A stretch of DNA of 64,000 bases, taken from positions 124,001-188,000 of the forward strand of contig JAHDVF020000875.1 in NCBI GenBank assembly GCA_022606425.2, given 5' to 3'. The position numbers were made by a program, and so were the translations under genes. The notes under the pieces were generated by a model that worked only from the letters and a program-made list of their open reading frames with translations, searched no databases and was not told the DNA's origin. Positions within the stretch are counted from its first letter, which is position 1; the number at the start of each line of letters is the position of its first letter. This document shows positions 52,471 through 63,434 of this stretch, piece by piece. Source of the stretch: Lepidostoma basale. Its lineage: Eukaryota > Arthropoda > Insecta > Trichoptera > Lepidostomatidae.

Positions 52471-53258
52471 CAGCGATTCTCAAACTTTTTGGCGACGGAA
52501 CCCTCTTGAAATACTAAACATTTTATGGAGCCCTAAAATAAGCAATAAATTCATTTTTTAATTATAATCATGTAACGAAAATCATCCAAAAATAGGTACA
52601 TTGTACACTACTGACTCCTACAACAGTATACAAAACATCACACAATAATACAGTACACAAAAACACAGTGTATTGTTTTTGTAACAATATACTGTGTTTT
52701 GTGAAAATAGTGTATTTTTGTGAAAACAATACACTTTTTTCACAAAACACAGTGTATTGTTACAAAACACGACGACCTTCGTGGCAGAGTGGTTACAAGC
52801 TCTGACTTCCACGCTGAAGGTCCTGGGTTCGATTCCCGGCGATGGCAGTGTGATTGTCACACTGTCTTTGGTCTTCACGTGTAGAATTCACGTGACAATA
52901 AAATGGCGATAGATTGGCTACCTATCACATGTCACAAGAATCAATATAATAGCTAAAAAATAAAAATTGTATACAGTAATTGGGTCCAAACGACCTGTTG
53001 TGTACATAAAATAAAATAAAATAGTGTATTGAATTCCTAAGTATAATACAGTGTATTGTGAATAATGAAAACTTAAAAAAACATTAAGATGTTTTTAAAT
53101 GTTTATTTAGTTAAAATCCATGAATCCGCTGCCATCTTCTTTGTGATTCGACTGTAAATTGATTATTGTAGATTTATTATGCTGCTTGTCGTAACGGAGC
53201 CCTTGCAGAGGTCTTGCGGGGCCCCAGGGCTCCGCAGTGCACACTTTGAGAGCCGCTG
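52471..53258. mobile_element. hAT-like element carrying a SINE-1 copy
   Basis: 788 bp. Ends CAGCGATTCTCAAACTTTTT and GCACACTTTGAGAGCCGCTG are imperfect inverted repeats with hAT-type CAG...CTG termini, flanked by TTATAGAT (52463-52470) and TAATAGAT (53259-53266), an 8-bp duplication with one mismatch. Subterminal parts ('GGAGCCCT') are also mirrored. No transposase. Left of the SINE is a run of ACACAGTGTATTGTT-type short repeats. Confidence 0.85.
52771..53030 (+). mobile_element. SINE-1, best copy (tRNA-related head)
   Basis: A box TGGCAGAGTGG (52782-52792) and B box GGTTCGATTCC (52826-52836) are at tRNA-like spacing. The body follows: 'CAGTGTGATTGTCACACTGT', 'CACGTGACAATAAAATGGCG', 'GTATACAGTAATTGGGTCCA', 'ACGACCTGTTGTGTAC', and an AAAATA-repeat tail. 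Transcribed by RNA polymerase III if active. Confidence 0.9.
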
Positions 53259-53266
53259 TAATAGAT

Positions 53267-53577
53267 AAATAGTTATCTAAAAAAATTGTAACCAAAATAC
53301 AATCCGAAAATTAGATATTTAGTATATGATTATGCTAAAATGCGAGAAATTAAACTAAAATATTGAAAGTAATATGTTATACATTTTTACAACACCCTGT
53401 AGGTACTCGAACATTCCTATCCGTCCGGTGCATCTCCTTATCATTATGTTCTTTCTAAGAAAGCATTAAATCAGACCTTATTTTTACTCCAGTTTTTCCC
53501 CATTTTGTTGAAACAACCGCTTTCACTAAAGCCTGTCGAAATAATAACAGTTTCAAAGACTTTAAACTTTTATTACA
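53267..53577. other. AT-rich spacer
   Basis: Nothing recognised. Confidence 0.45.
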
Positions 53578-53790
53578 ATGAATACCATCACGCCGTTTCT
53601 CCGAATGGGCAGGGAAACAGGATGAAAGAGACCCCCATTCCTAAACATTCATACATCGTAACATGCGCTCACGTCGATTTCGCAGCTTTCTTCCGTGGAG
53701 TACATTTAAAATTTTGTTAACTTGAACGCATCACGTTTTATTTCGTTTTTTTTTTCGGTTTCTTGTTCCACTGACATTGCTAACGTATAC
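53578..53790 (-). mobile_element. LINE-A degraded 3' end
   Basis: 'ATACCATCACGCCGTTTCTC', 'CATTCATACATCGTAACATG', 'CGCTCACGTCGATTTCGCAG'. No tail repeat. Confidence 0.75.
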
Positions 53791-53854
53791 TATTTCATTT
53801 ACTGTTTTTTGAACAATGACGTAAAACTTTATAGGTTTTAAATTAGAAAGTCAA

Positions 53855-54062
53855 AAAATGTCTTCGTCTCTTCTTCTTCCTCAGCCTATTCCCGTCCACT
53901 CCTGGACAAAGGCCTCCTCCATTCGCTCCCATGTCACTCTGTCCTTGCAGACTGCATCCAGGTTATTCCGACGTGTCTGTTCAGGTCATCCTTCCACCGT
54001 AGTTGCGGTCGCCCTGCACTTCTCTTTGCCGTCCACGGTCTCCAAGTCAGCAGTCTTCTGAC
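53855..54062 (-). mobile_element. LINE-B 3' fragment
   Basis: Minus strand ends in GAAGAAGAAG and 'CGTCCACTCCTGGACAAAGG' (complement); coding relics 'QLRWKDDLNRHVG' and 'DSKD/TWMQSARTE'-like match 61620-61700. Confidence 0.75.
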
Positions 54063-54290
54063 CATCTTAATGAAACTTTTATTATTTTGTTCTTAACGCA
54101 TTTATTAATTTGTTCATTTCTTATATCTGTATTTGGCAATTCATTATATAAAGATTTCATCAATCATTCGTCTAAGATACCTTATTTCTATGGTATTTGA
54201 TTTCAACTTTTAGTGTACCATTCACTTTGTTCCCTGCTTCAACACTTCTTTCAATACATATCTCCACTCGTCCATCCTTTATTTTTAAAA
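54063..54290 (-). mobile_element. LINE-A internal fragment
   Basis: 'ACCATCTTAATGAAACTTTT', 'CATTTCTTATATCTGTATTT', 'CATTCACTTTGTTCCCTGCT', 'CAACACTTCTTTCAATACA'. Probably the upstream part of the 53578 copy, separated by LINE-B. Confidence 0.65.
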
Positions 54291-54573
54291 TAACTTAACT
54301 TTTAATTGTTAAGTTGACGATTTCTATGAGTAACACGTGTTTAAGTTCTAAAATATAAACATTGGTTTTAAAAGAATTTTAATCATAGAGGAAAATGCGA
54401 GAAATATTAAAATAGTTTTGGCGATGACAGAGTGTTAGTGTATTCTAGAAATTGGATCTATCGCCATACTCTGAAATTTATTCATGCAATAATAAAAAGA
54501 ATTTGCTAATTTCGAGTGCGTCCTTTACCAAGTTAGGAAGTTGTGGTTAAAACGCTGAAACTGATTTGACAAT
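54291..54573. other. AT-rich spacer
   Basis: Nothing recognised. Confidence 0.4.
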
Positions 54574-54584
54574 TTATTATATCT

Positions 54585-55204
54585 GTATGTTATGCACGGG
54601 GAATGGTGTATTACATAAAGCGTGCGCTTAACCCAACCAATGACAGGTCATAAGTCCTGTAAACGCCTCGACCACCATATTCTGTTACCAATTTACATCT
54701 TCGTCTCTATTGAGATATAATTAATCCTTAAAAATGATAACCCGCAATGGGTAAAATCCAGTATTTGTATATATTCAAAATGTTGTAAAAAACTGGTCCA
54801 AGTTAAAAAGCATAAAAATCGGAGAGACATCTCCAGGCGTTATCTAGCAATGTATGTTAATGGCGGTAGCCTTTCACATTGCGTTAATAAAGATCTTCTG
54901 CTTAATGCTTACACCCAATCTTAATAGATGGCGCCAGTGTAGATTGAACTAAAAAATGTGAAGTGTTTCCCAACATTGTAGTATATATACATCTTCCAAA
55001 AAAAAAATTGTCAGACGTGGTGGTCGTAAGAAGGGAGGAATGCAACCAATGACAGGCCAAAGTCCTGTAAATGCCTCGACCACCATATTCTGTTTCCAAT
55101 TTACAACTTCGTCTCTATTGAGATACAATTAATCCTTAAAAATGATAACCAGCAATGGGTAGAATTCAGTATTCGTCTACAAGTATTTGTATACATTCAA
55201 AATG
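54585..55204 (+). mobile_element. Rep-D, 1.4 units in tandem, with 11-bp target duplication
   Basis: 620 bp flanked by TTATTATATCT (54574-54584 and 55205-55215). 'CCAATGACAGG' occurs at 54637 and 55046; the second unit lacks about 38 bases, so the full unit is near 450 bp. Both units are in the same direction, unlike 3672 and 57192. Confidence 0.88.
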
Positions 55205-55215
55205 TTATTATATCT

Positions 55216-55969
55216 TTGTTTATGTTGTCGAATTTCAGCAGTCCCTTATAACGAGCGCAGCGAGAATCTGTCGCTTAGCATGGATTAGAAGCGTATGCTG
55301 ACCTGGAAAGAACCGAGCAATCGAGACCATTCCTACCGGAGCAAGACCTCTAGGGGAGCCCTAGACAGCGACTAATGGACAATGTTCTGCTGGGAGCAAA
55401 AGGCACAGAATCAAGGAGTTTAGAATAACATCATCAGGAGATGTGCGGCCATCTGGAGTAAGTAAGAAGTAAGTGTTGTCGAATTCATTAAGTAAGCTCT
55501 AATGATATTGTACAATTAGAAATGATATCATGACCTAATAGAGTTTGTATTGACTGCATCTTGGAATCTGCGTGAATGGAAGTGAGTAGTAGTCAATGAT
55601 TCACAGTCCCGCTGGGGTCTACAATTACATTCACAAGATCATGATCAGCTATTCAGAAAAATAATTGTCCTAATCTGGGCTCCAGGCGTGGGCTTAGCAT
55701 TGAAAACTGCACAACATTCTGTGTTCCTTCGACTTGCTAATAATTATGTCATCGTAGTTACGCAATACAATCACACAACAGAGCATATACTCGTAGACAT
55801 GCAAATATAAAATTTTATGTGTAAAAATTAAAACTGTATTTTGCTGCAAATGTGTTAACACTATTTGGTTATTTATTGTTGCTTGAAAATTTTAATTCAA
55901 GTCATCACTTTTCAAGCACCAATAATCCATAATAAGTATGTATTTAAAATTCAGTAAAATATACGTTTT
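55216..55969. other. Sequence with a weak LINE relic
   Basis: 55290-55400 contains 'AGCAAGACCTCTAGGGGAGC' and 'GACAGCGACTAATGGACAAT', reading as a damaged 'RPLGRPRQRLMDNV' of a LINE C-terminus. The remainder is not recognised. Confidence 0.4.
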
Positions 55970-56410
55970 ACAACAACAACAACAACAAAACATCACGCCG
56001 TTTTTTCCGCAAGGGTAGGCAGAGAGAATGGACCGCCACACTACTCTATCCTGACATACCTCTCTAGCTTCCTCCACATTCATACTTCGAGTCATACACG
56101 CACGTCGATTCTTCAGGCTTCTGACATGACCAACCTTTAAAATTTGATTAATTTGGTAATGCTATGTTTTCCTCGGTCTACCTCGACTCCGTACTCCATT
56201 TACATCGTTAACTTATACTTTTTTTAACCATTCTTTCTTCAACCATGCGCTACTTATGTCCGAACCAACGCAGCGATCCTTTCATAATTTTGTTCATAAT
56301 ACCTTCTTTCGCTCTATATTCCTTCCTAATATCAGCATTTGATATTCTGTCGTACATCGTTCTACCACACATACGTCTAAGGGACCTCATCTCTACCGCA
56401 TTTTAAAATT
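55970..56410 (-). mobile_element. LINE-A 5'-truncated copy
   Basis: AACAACAACAAC tail, 'CATCACGCCGTTTTTTCCGC', then relics in order up to 'CACATACGTCTAAGGGACCT'. Close to the 45695 copy, including the AAC-type tail, so both belong to one subfamily. Confidence 0.85.
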
Positions 56411-56938
56411 TATAAATACAATCAAATTATTTAAAATTTTTAGAAATATATCGACTGAAGCAAAGATTTACCATTTTTTCGTCATAGTCAGACAATTACA
56501 CAAGGATCGCTCACAACACGGTTGTCAAAGAAGGACTATAAATATTCAACACGTACAAGCCAGGCTAGGTAGGTCACAGGACCGACGGATCGCGTTACTC
56601 TCAGTTACAGAGTCAAGTTCGCAAACTTGGACATCTACAATTGGATGAAGTCTTAATCGGAATCTTGTTTTATGCCGTTTTCATCCCAGACCCTTCACCT
56701 ATATTTTTATTGTCTATTCTTCTTCTAGATATCTATCTGTAACATCGTGTGTCTCCATTTGTTTACATTGTGTTCTGATGAATAAAGATTTGCTTTATTT
56801 CCTCTTACTATGCTCATTAGACCGATCATTGTCAGAATTACATGACTGGTCCAGTACGATCCGAACGATGCAATATGTATCCCGCCTTTGAGTGCATCCT
56901 TATGTTTGTGCAAAGCCAGAAATGTTTTATTAATAAAT
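56411..56938. other. Unique sequence without supported gene
   Basis: No ORF or repeat recognised. Confidence 0.45.
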
Positions 56939-56948
56939 AAATAAATTA

Positions 56949-57107
56949 CTAACTAACCATCACGCCGTCTCTCCGAAGAGGTAGGCAGGACGGCCACATT
57001 TAACCGATCCGGCACTCCATCCTTCTCTTTTCGCCCGCGCGAGAGACGCGGATTGATGGGTTGCGTGCGAACCTCATCGCCACCAATAGCCATCTCCCGC
57101 AAAAATC
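56949..57107 (-). mobile_element. SINE-3 copy
   Basis: 159 bp flanked by AAATAAATTA (56939-56948 and 57108-57117; AT-rich, so weaker evidence). The minus strand has the head 'GGCTATTGGTGGCGATGAGG', 'GTCTCTCGCGCGGGCGAAAA', a shortened LINE-A-like tail and a GTTA-type end. Confidence 0.82.
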
Positions 57108-57191
57108 AAATAAATTAAAATGTATTGTTACAAAGTAAATAAAAAAAAACAGTATATGAAATACACAAGGTTATTAAAGAATATGTTTTCT

Positions 57192-57924
57192 TTTTAAGGA
57201 TTATTTGTGTCTCAATAAAGACGAAGATGTAAATTGTTTTTTTTTTAAACAGAATATGGTGGTCGAGGCGTTTACAGGACTTATGACCTGTCATTGGTTG
57301 GGTTAAGCGATCGCTTTATGTTAACAACATTCCCCATTTCGCCCTTCTTACGACCACCACGTGTGACAAATTTTTGAAAAATGTATTTATGCTACTATGG
57401 AGAGAAACACTTCACAATTTTTAGGTCAGTCTACACTTGCGCCATCTATTAAGATTATATGTAAGCATTAAGCAGAATTTTTTTATTAATGCAATGTGAA
57501 AGGCTACGCAATTATTTACATTGCTAGACAACGCCTGGAGATCCAATCTCCAATTTTTATGCTTTTAACTTGGACCAGTTTTTATACAATTTGTTTTTGA
57601 ATGTATACAAATACTTGTAGACAAATACTGGATTTCACCCATTGCGGGTTAATAATTTTTAAGGATTAATTGTATCTCAATAGAGACGAAGATGTAAATT
57701 GTAAATTGGTCGTAAGAAGGGCGGAATGGGGAATGTTAACAAAAACCGATCGCTTAACCCAACCAATGACAGGTCTTATGTCCTGTAAACGCCTCGACCA
57801 CCATATTCTGTTTCATTACATCTTCGTCTCTATTGAGATACAATTAATCCTTAAAAATGATTAACCCGCAATGGGTAAAATCCAGTATTTGTCTACAAGT
57901 ATTTGTATACTTTCAAAAACAAAC
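57192..57924. mobile_element. Rep-D, inverted pair with 12-bp target duplication
   Basis: 733 bp flanked by AATATGTTTTCT (57180-57191 and 57925-57936). A full reverse unit (TCTCAATAAAGACG near 57207 to TCTCAATAGAGACG near 57676, about 470 bp) is followed by a partial forward unit ending 'ATTTGTATACTTTCAAAAAC'. Confidence 0.88.
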
Positions 57925-57936
57925 AATATGTTTTCT

Positions 57937-58369
57937 AATAAGGATTCGTACATGTTTGTTGTGTATGTACCGCTAATAACATATAATATTAGTATTATTA
58001 TAATAATAACGTCGCGTGGGAGCAGAGCCTACAGCTAGACATGTATATACCTACTATGTACGAGTATGTGCAGCACGAGCGTCTCCGTCCACTCTGGAAA
58101 TTATAAAATGACCCACATTACCTACGTTTCGTCTTCTATAAGGATCTGTACCATTATTTCTGAGAACTCGATTACAATTATCCCCGCCATCTGGTTACCG
58201 AATGTACCTGCTGCACATTATGTGGACACTGTGTGCGTAAATGCGTCATGGGTGCCTAGTTTTAATAAGGCCGCAAATATGTCCATAACTAAGGTACATT
58301 TAGCATTAAATAGTTAATATTGTGAAACAAATGCTAATCAAATTATAATTTCTGTACACTATAATTGCT
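57937..58369. other. Unique sequence
   Basis: The short ORF 58066-58317 (+) is unrecognised. Confidence 0.4.
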
Positions 58370-58750
58370 ATGAGTTCATCTCTTGGAGATATTATTTTGT
58401 TAGAAACAGAAGTTAACTCAATTAACAGACTGGAAGCATTTGAAATGTGGCTCCATCGTCGAATGATCAGAGTTCCCTGGACAGACATGATTACCAATAC
58501 CGAAGTTCTGAGGCGAGCTAGAGTTGACAGGGAACTGTTATCAACTATCAAGGTTCGAAAGATCTCATATCTGGGTCATATACTGCGTGGGGAAAAGTAC
58601 CACCTTCTGGAGGGGAAAGTTGAGGGACGCCGAGGGCCCGGAAGGAGACAAATGTCCTGGCTGCGAAACGTGAGGGAGTGGACAGGGGCAGGTTCGCCGA
58701 GGTGATCGCCAACGTTGGGGGGACCCGACAGGGCACTTGAAGAAGAAGAA
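58370..58750 (+). mobile_element. LINE-C C-terminal copy
   Basis: 111-codon ORF (58370-58705): 'INRLEAFEMWLHRRMIRVPW', 'TDMITNTEVLRRARVDREL', 'RKISYLGHILRGEKYHLLEG', 'RRQMSWLRNVREWTG'. Ends with a GAAGAAGAAGAA tail. Confidence 0.88.
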
Positions 58751-58754
58751 GAAA

Positions 58755-59016
58755 TATAAAGGAAATCGTGTTTCTTCTCCTCCTGGTGACAAGTAAGGTC
58801 CCTCCGACGTTAACTATCACTCGAAGGTTGTCATCTCTCTCCCGGGCAAACACATTCATACACAAGAATCAGTTCCTTTTCAATGTGATTACTTGGAATG
58901 ATATCCAGAGTGGATTCCCCTTGCCTTCTCTGCAGGAATTTTTTTAGGGGTTGCCTTTTCTTAGCCTGGTGAATCTTGTTTTGTGGAGCTGTTTATGTAC
59001 TAATAAATATATTAAA
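58755..59016 (+). mobile_element. LINE C-terminal end, probably Jockey/CR1 type
   Basis: The frame reads 'LSSLSRANTFIHKNQFLFNV' and 'ITWNDIQSGFPLPSLQEFF', the kind of ending (W-N-x-I/L near the C-terminus) seen in CR1/Jockey polyproteins, then a short AT-rich 3' UTR. It follows the LINE-C tail directly. Confidence 0.55.
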
Positions 59017-59111
59017 TAAAATAATAATACACTTTTAGTATTTGTATCAAAACCACTTTCGCCAGGGTGAGAGAGTGAGCTGAAATACTAAAATGTATTA
59101 TTATTTTATTT
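59017..59111. repeat. Hairpin repeat
   Basis: 'AATAATACACTTTTAGTATT' is mirrored by 'AATACTAAAATGTATTATTA', with AAATAAAATA / TATTTTATTT outside and a loop of about 40 bases. Likely a small foldback element. Confidence 0.8.
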
Positions 59112-59244
59112 AAAAATGTCATACCACAAATTACGTGCTTCATACAAAAGTTTCATAAATATTTTTTTGTGACAAAATAACGAGCATACGAGTACGAGTA
59201 TCGCAGGTGTAATATAATACAAAGCAAAATCAAGAATGGTTGAA
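59112..59244. other. Short spacer
   Basis: AT-rich; nothing recognised. Confidence 0.4.
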
Positions 59245-59450
59245 ATGTTGTATACATGCTGTGTTCGTGGAAAGAGAAGCCGCGGAAGACTAAGGAAAGC
59301 GTGGCATTACAAAATTAATCAAATACTCTAAAGCGACCACATTCGAAGTCGGAATGAAGAATCTAGAGAGGATTGTAAGGACAGAGCAGTATGGCGTCCC
59401 ATCCTCCTCTACCTATCCCTCCGGAGAAACGGCGTGATGGTTAGTTAGTT
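59245..59450 (+). mobile_element. LINE-A degraded 3' end
   Basis: 'GAAGACTAAGGAAAGCGTGG', 'CATTCGAAGTCGGAATGAAG', 'GGAGAAACGGCGTGATGGTT', then AGTTAGTTA. Confidence 0.75.
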
Positions 59451-59499
59451 ACCAAAATACAAAATGGCAATTCAATTACGATTCTATCTTACTTTCTTA

Positions 59500-59610
59500 C
59501 TTAAATAGCCGATGTGTCCACTGCTGATACTTCTCCACCTATTCCTGTCTTGCTGTCTTGCGTCTTTCGCATCAAGTCACCAGCAATTGACTGGATGGAT
59601 GGACAGCGAT
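59500..59610 (-). mobile_element. LINE 3'-end scrap (same family as 63055-63270)
   Basis: 'CGATGTGTCCACTGCTGATA', 'CTTCTCCACCTATTCCTGTC', 'TTGCGTCTTTCGCATCAAGT'. Short and diverged. Confidence 0.6.
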
Positions 59611-60184
59611 TCAATAGACGTGTCAATTCCATTCATTAATTATATTTAACCTTCACGGATGGAGTGAAAAATAATATGGTTATTAAATTTATCATCACGC
59701 AGTTGATGGACACTGCTGTCTAAAAATACTTCAACAATTTCTTGTCATCCCATATCTACCAACACATTTCACGATTTAGTTTTGATTTACACATAACTCT
59801 GTTTCATGTAATAAAAATACATCAGCAATAATGTACCTTGAATTGAGATTAATCGCCTTATTATAATTATAATATGTGGTGGCAGAGCCGCCACTGCACA
59901 GAGTGCGACATGAAGGTGTGATGATGGTGTTTGTGAGGACTAACGGTCCGCATATATCGCAGTTTGCGGCACCCACGGCGCCAGGGAAGGCCGTTTATTG
60001 CCAAGGACTCTCTGATTTACCATTACAATTCTCCGCTGATCAGGGCTGTCAGAAACTTGGGTAAATATAAAAGTTATTTGCCGTTGACGTTACAGGATCA
60101 GAATGTCACAATTACAAATGACCTCAGTAAGGAATGTTCCTGTTTTGGTCAGGAAATAGGCTCGTTACATTAGAAATGTTTTTA
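59611..60184. other. Unique sequence without supported gene
   Basis: A less AT-rich stretch (59880-60060) has short plus-strand ORFs with no recognisable product. Confidence 0.4.
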
Positions 60185-60700
60185 TAATCTTCTTTCTTTT
60201 CTTCGATGGCCCTACAGCCCATATCGAGCCGTAGCCACCAGTATTCTTCGCCTCCAACTCCTCCTATCCTCCGCTTCGACCCTCCAATCTGACACTGGTA
60301 ACAATTTCGCCCCATCTCTCCCAACTTCATCCTCCCATCGCAGCCTTGGTCGTCCAATTGGTCTTCTACCACCAGGGTGCCACTCCAGCAATCTTTTTGG
60401 GGTTCGCGATGACGGCATCCTCTGCACGTGACCGGCCCATCTCAGTCTATTCGATCTGACCTGTGTGGCGATACTGGGAGCTTTGTATATATGGTACAGC
60501 TCGTCATTATGCCGCACTCTCCAGCCTTCACCGTCATTCACAGGTCCCAGAATTCTGCGCAGCACCCTTCTCTCAAAAGTATCCAGTCGCTCTGCGGATT
60601 TCGCTTTCTTTGTCCAAGCCTCACATCCATAGGTCACTTCTGTTCGGATGATTGTTTTATACAGGATGATTTTGGTTTTCCAGTGTACGTTTCTTGATTT
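60185..60700 (-). mobile_element. LINE-D C-terminal copy, 141-codon open frame
   Basis: Minus strand (60637-60212): 'MTYGCEAWTKKAKSAERLDT', 'RRVLRRILGPVNDGEGWRVR', 'SNRLRWAGHVQRMPSSRTPK', 'GRPRLRWEDEVGRDGAKLLP'. Upstream relics up to 60700 read on as 'KPKIILYKTII', so the copy continues a little. Lacks the RT core. Confidence 0.88.
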
Positions 60701-60884
60701 GAGCGCTGGTAGTAGAGAGAAGAATGTTTTGTTGCCAATTGTGATTCTTCTTTCGATTTCCTTGTGATGTTTTTATAATACAATATTGTAATATTTAGGG
60801 TAACTATTTTTAAACGTCTGAAGGTTGTGTTCTTTCCGTTGCAAAAGTAATTGGTAGGGCCCAAGTTGAGATAATTATAATAAC

Positions 60885-61180
60885 ATATTATGGAAGTAAT
60901 GCAGCGCACGGAGAAAGAAAAATAATTTGTCAAGTCCATAAAACGCAGGAAACTGAAATACTTCGGTCACATTATGAGAAACGATAAATACGGAAAGCTG
61001 CAACCGATTGTTTATGGTGACATTCATGGAAAACGAAGTGTTGGGAGAGATGAAAATCCTGGATAGAAAATGTTCGAGAATGGTTCAGTTGCAGCACAAC
61101 ATCCCTGTTTAGAGTTACTGTATCAAGGGTAGAAAAAGCCATGATGCTGTCCAACTTCCGATAGGAGAGAAACAACAAGA
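60885..61180 (+). mobile_element. LINE-C-like degraded C-terminal fragment
   Basis: 'AAACGCAGGAAACTGAAATA' encodes KRRKLKY, followed by FGHIMRNDKYGKLQ and GKRSVGR; an in-frame TAG and frameshifts follow before 'NVREW'-type codons. Confidence 0.65.
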
Positions 61181-61184
61181 ATAA

Positions 61185-61260
61185 GGCATTATCAAATGTC
61201 AAACATTTGTCAATGCCCGTAGAAAGACGAGAATTATTTAATATGGAGTTTTACATCGTA
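61185..61260. mobile_element. Pal-1 fragment
   Basis: 'AAGGCATTATCAAATGTCAA' then a decayed centre and 'TTATTTAATATGGAGTTTTA', the sequence that usually follows Pal-1 copies here. Confidence 0.45.
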
Positions 61261-61329
61261 GCATCATAGTTCAATAAACAATGATTTATCTAATTTACCT
61301 TAATATGAATTATGGAAGAAAAAAAATAT

Positions 61330-61755
61330 CGTTTTGTATAATGACATTTATACTTATGGTCTTGAAACTGTAACATTGTCCAAACAAAGTGCCGAGAAAC
61401 TACGAGTGATTCAAAGAGCCGTGTAAAGAGCCATGTCAGGAATAAGCCTAAGAGATAGAGTCAGAAACGATATGGTGAGAGAAAAAACAAAGGTCACTGA
61501 CATCATCCACCGGGTGGCGACTCTAAAATTGTAATGGGCAGGTCACGTAGCTAGAAGCTCAGATGAAATATGGACAAGGACTTTGAGACCGTGGACGGCA
61601 AAGAGAAGTGCAGGGCGACCGCAACTACGGTGGAAGGATGATCTGAACAGACACGTCGGAATAACCTGGATGCAGTCTGCACAGGACATGGAAGCGAACG
61701 GAGGAGGCCTTTGTTCAGGAGTGGACGGGAATAGGCTGAGGAAGAAGATAATGAT
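61330..61755 (+). mobile_element. LINE-B C-terminal copy
   Basis: Relics of 'LRVIQRAV', 'AMSGISLRDRVRNDMVRE', 'GQVARSSDEIWTRTLRPW', 'SAGRPQLRWKDDLNRHVG' and 'ITWMQSAQDMEANGGGLCSG', ending GAGGAAGAAGATAATG. In-frame stops before 61550. Confidence 0.8.
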
Positions 61756-63054
61756 ATTATATAATTTCTTCGTTTCTTGGATTATATAAATCTTATCTCA
61801 TAAAATAGTATAATATTCAAGCCATTTAAGTTTGATCGGTATATGGACGTTATTCATAAATATACAAACCTATAGACAATGTAGGTTTAGTTGTATTCTA
61901 GCGATTTAGAGGGTTTTGTAGTTTATAGTATTAAACTTTATACATAGTTCGAACGTCTTAACAACAGAAAATCTTAAAACCGGTGTTGATTATTTCATAA
62001 AGTGATTATGTTACTTGCTCTTCATTGAAAAGTAGAAAGAAAGATTTCGCATTGTTTTTTGTAAGCCCTGAAAAGGAGTATCGACGCACTGTTGTTGGGA
62101 AGTTAAAGTTGGGAAGTGATCTCACCGCACACCCGCCGGAGACACCCCACTCGACTCCACCTCTGACATCACGGAGTGCACCGTGTGACGGACTGATTGA
62201 TTCTAATGTCATCCTAGTAACAAAAACACTCCGAGCGCAAAGTTTCAATTTGCCCGCAATTGTTCCGGGAGCCATTTGACATTGAACACCCAAACAATAC
62301 CGAATTAAACCTCTGACAATCTCCAACTCTACTCATGCGGCGGATTGATGGCCCGAGGAAAATTATAGGTTTTCTAAATTAGATTCAGAATATTAGCAAT
62401 AATGTAGCCACAGTTATTATTTATGGGTGCAGATAAGTACCGCGTTAAAAATTCTTAGAAATTTATGAGGAGAACACTATTTATAGGAGTAAGGACAGTT
62501 AAAAGTAACACAGATTACGATTTTCTTGATGGTTATTTTCATAGATTACATCAGCTTCTCGTGTATTGTGTCTTTCATGAAAACATCATAGTTTTCATAC
62601 CAATCGCCAGTTAGTTTATGCACTTAAAGTTTCAGTCATCATTCAAGTCGCTGCAAATGCGATGAATTTCTTCAGTCGCCGATGTCCGAATCACTTTATG
62701 ACATAAATTAAAAATCATAAACACCTTCTTCGTTTAAAGCCATTTCTTCCCTCTACTTTCCCATCCTAACGAATTGTTATTATCTTTTAAAATTGTTTTC
62801 GCATGATATTCTTAATTTTTCTTAATATGGTTAATTAGATCATTTTTGGTATATTCATCACTCTTTTTCAAGTCATATTTCCTACAGCTTCGAAGTTTTT
62901 TCTAATCAAATGTATTTCTAACCACAAGAAGAGATGAAGTGCTTACTAATAAGAAATTAAGAGGGTGATCAAAATTGATTCAACGCGATGGTCTCTTCTG
63001 TGAATTCTTACCTTCGGCAATTTTTGTATGTAACATAATATTTTAGAATTTTTT
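61756..63054. other. Unique sequence without supported gene
   Basis: Overlapping opposite-strand ORFs at 62006-62326 (-) and 62025-62279 (+) in a GC-richer island are unrecognised. The rest is AT-rich. Confidence 0.4.
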
Positions 63055-63270
63055 TTTTCATTTACTTAAACAGCCGTTGTCGTCCACTGTTGGACATAGG
63101 CCTCTCCCATACTTCTCCACGTATTCCTGTCTTGTTCCTTTCGCATCCAATCACCAGCATTCCTTAAAATGTAATTAGACCATCGTGTGAGCGGTCTCCC
63201 TCTGTTTCTTCTCCTCGCGAGGTCTCTATTCCACCACCCTTCTGGTTTAACTATCGTCTACCGTCTAGCA
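63055..63270 (-). mobile_element. LINE 3'-end fragment
   Basis: 'GCCGTTGTCGTCCACTGTTG', 'GACATAGGCCTCTCCCATAC', 'TCTCCTCGCGAGGTCTCTAT'. Complement of a LINE end of the 'SPTVDDNGC' type often left by RTE-like elements. No open frame. Confidence 0.65.
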
Positions 63271-63434
63271 ACATATTTAAGTAAAATATTTACTAATGAT
63301 AGTTAAATTATATTGTAAGCTTGACATGATTCGACTTGTTATCAAATACCCTTAAAGCAAAATATGTCATTATTATATCTCTACTCGTATATACATTTAC
63401 AAACCTTTTAGAATACTGTATTCTTCTTCTTTCT
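63271..63434. other. Short AT-rich spacer
   Basis: Nothing recognised. Confidence 0.4.

Noticed and set aside
52771..52850. tRNA-like sequence with good A and B boxes
   Set aside because: It is the head of a dispersed SINE with the same body elsewhere (22195, 46010); no complete cloverleaf or tRNA 3' end.
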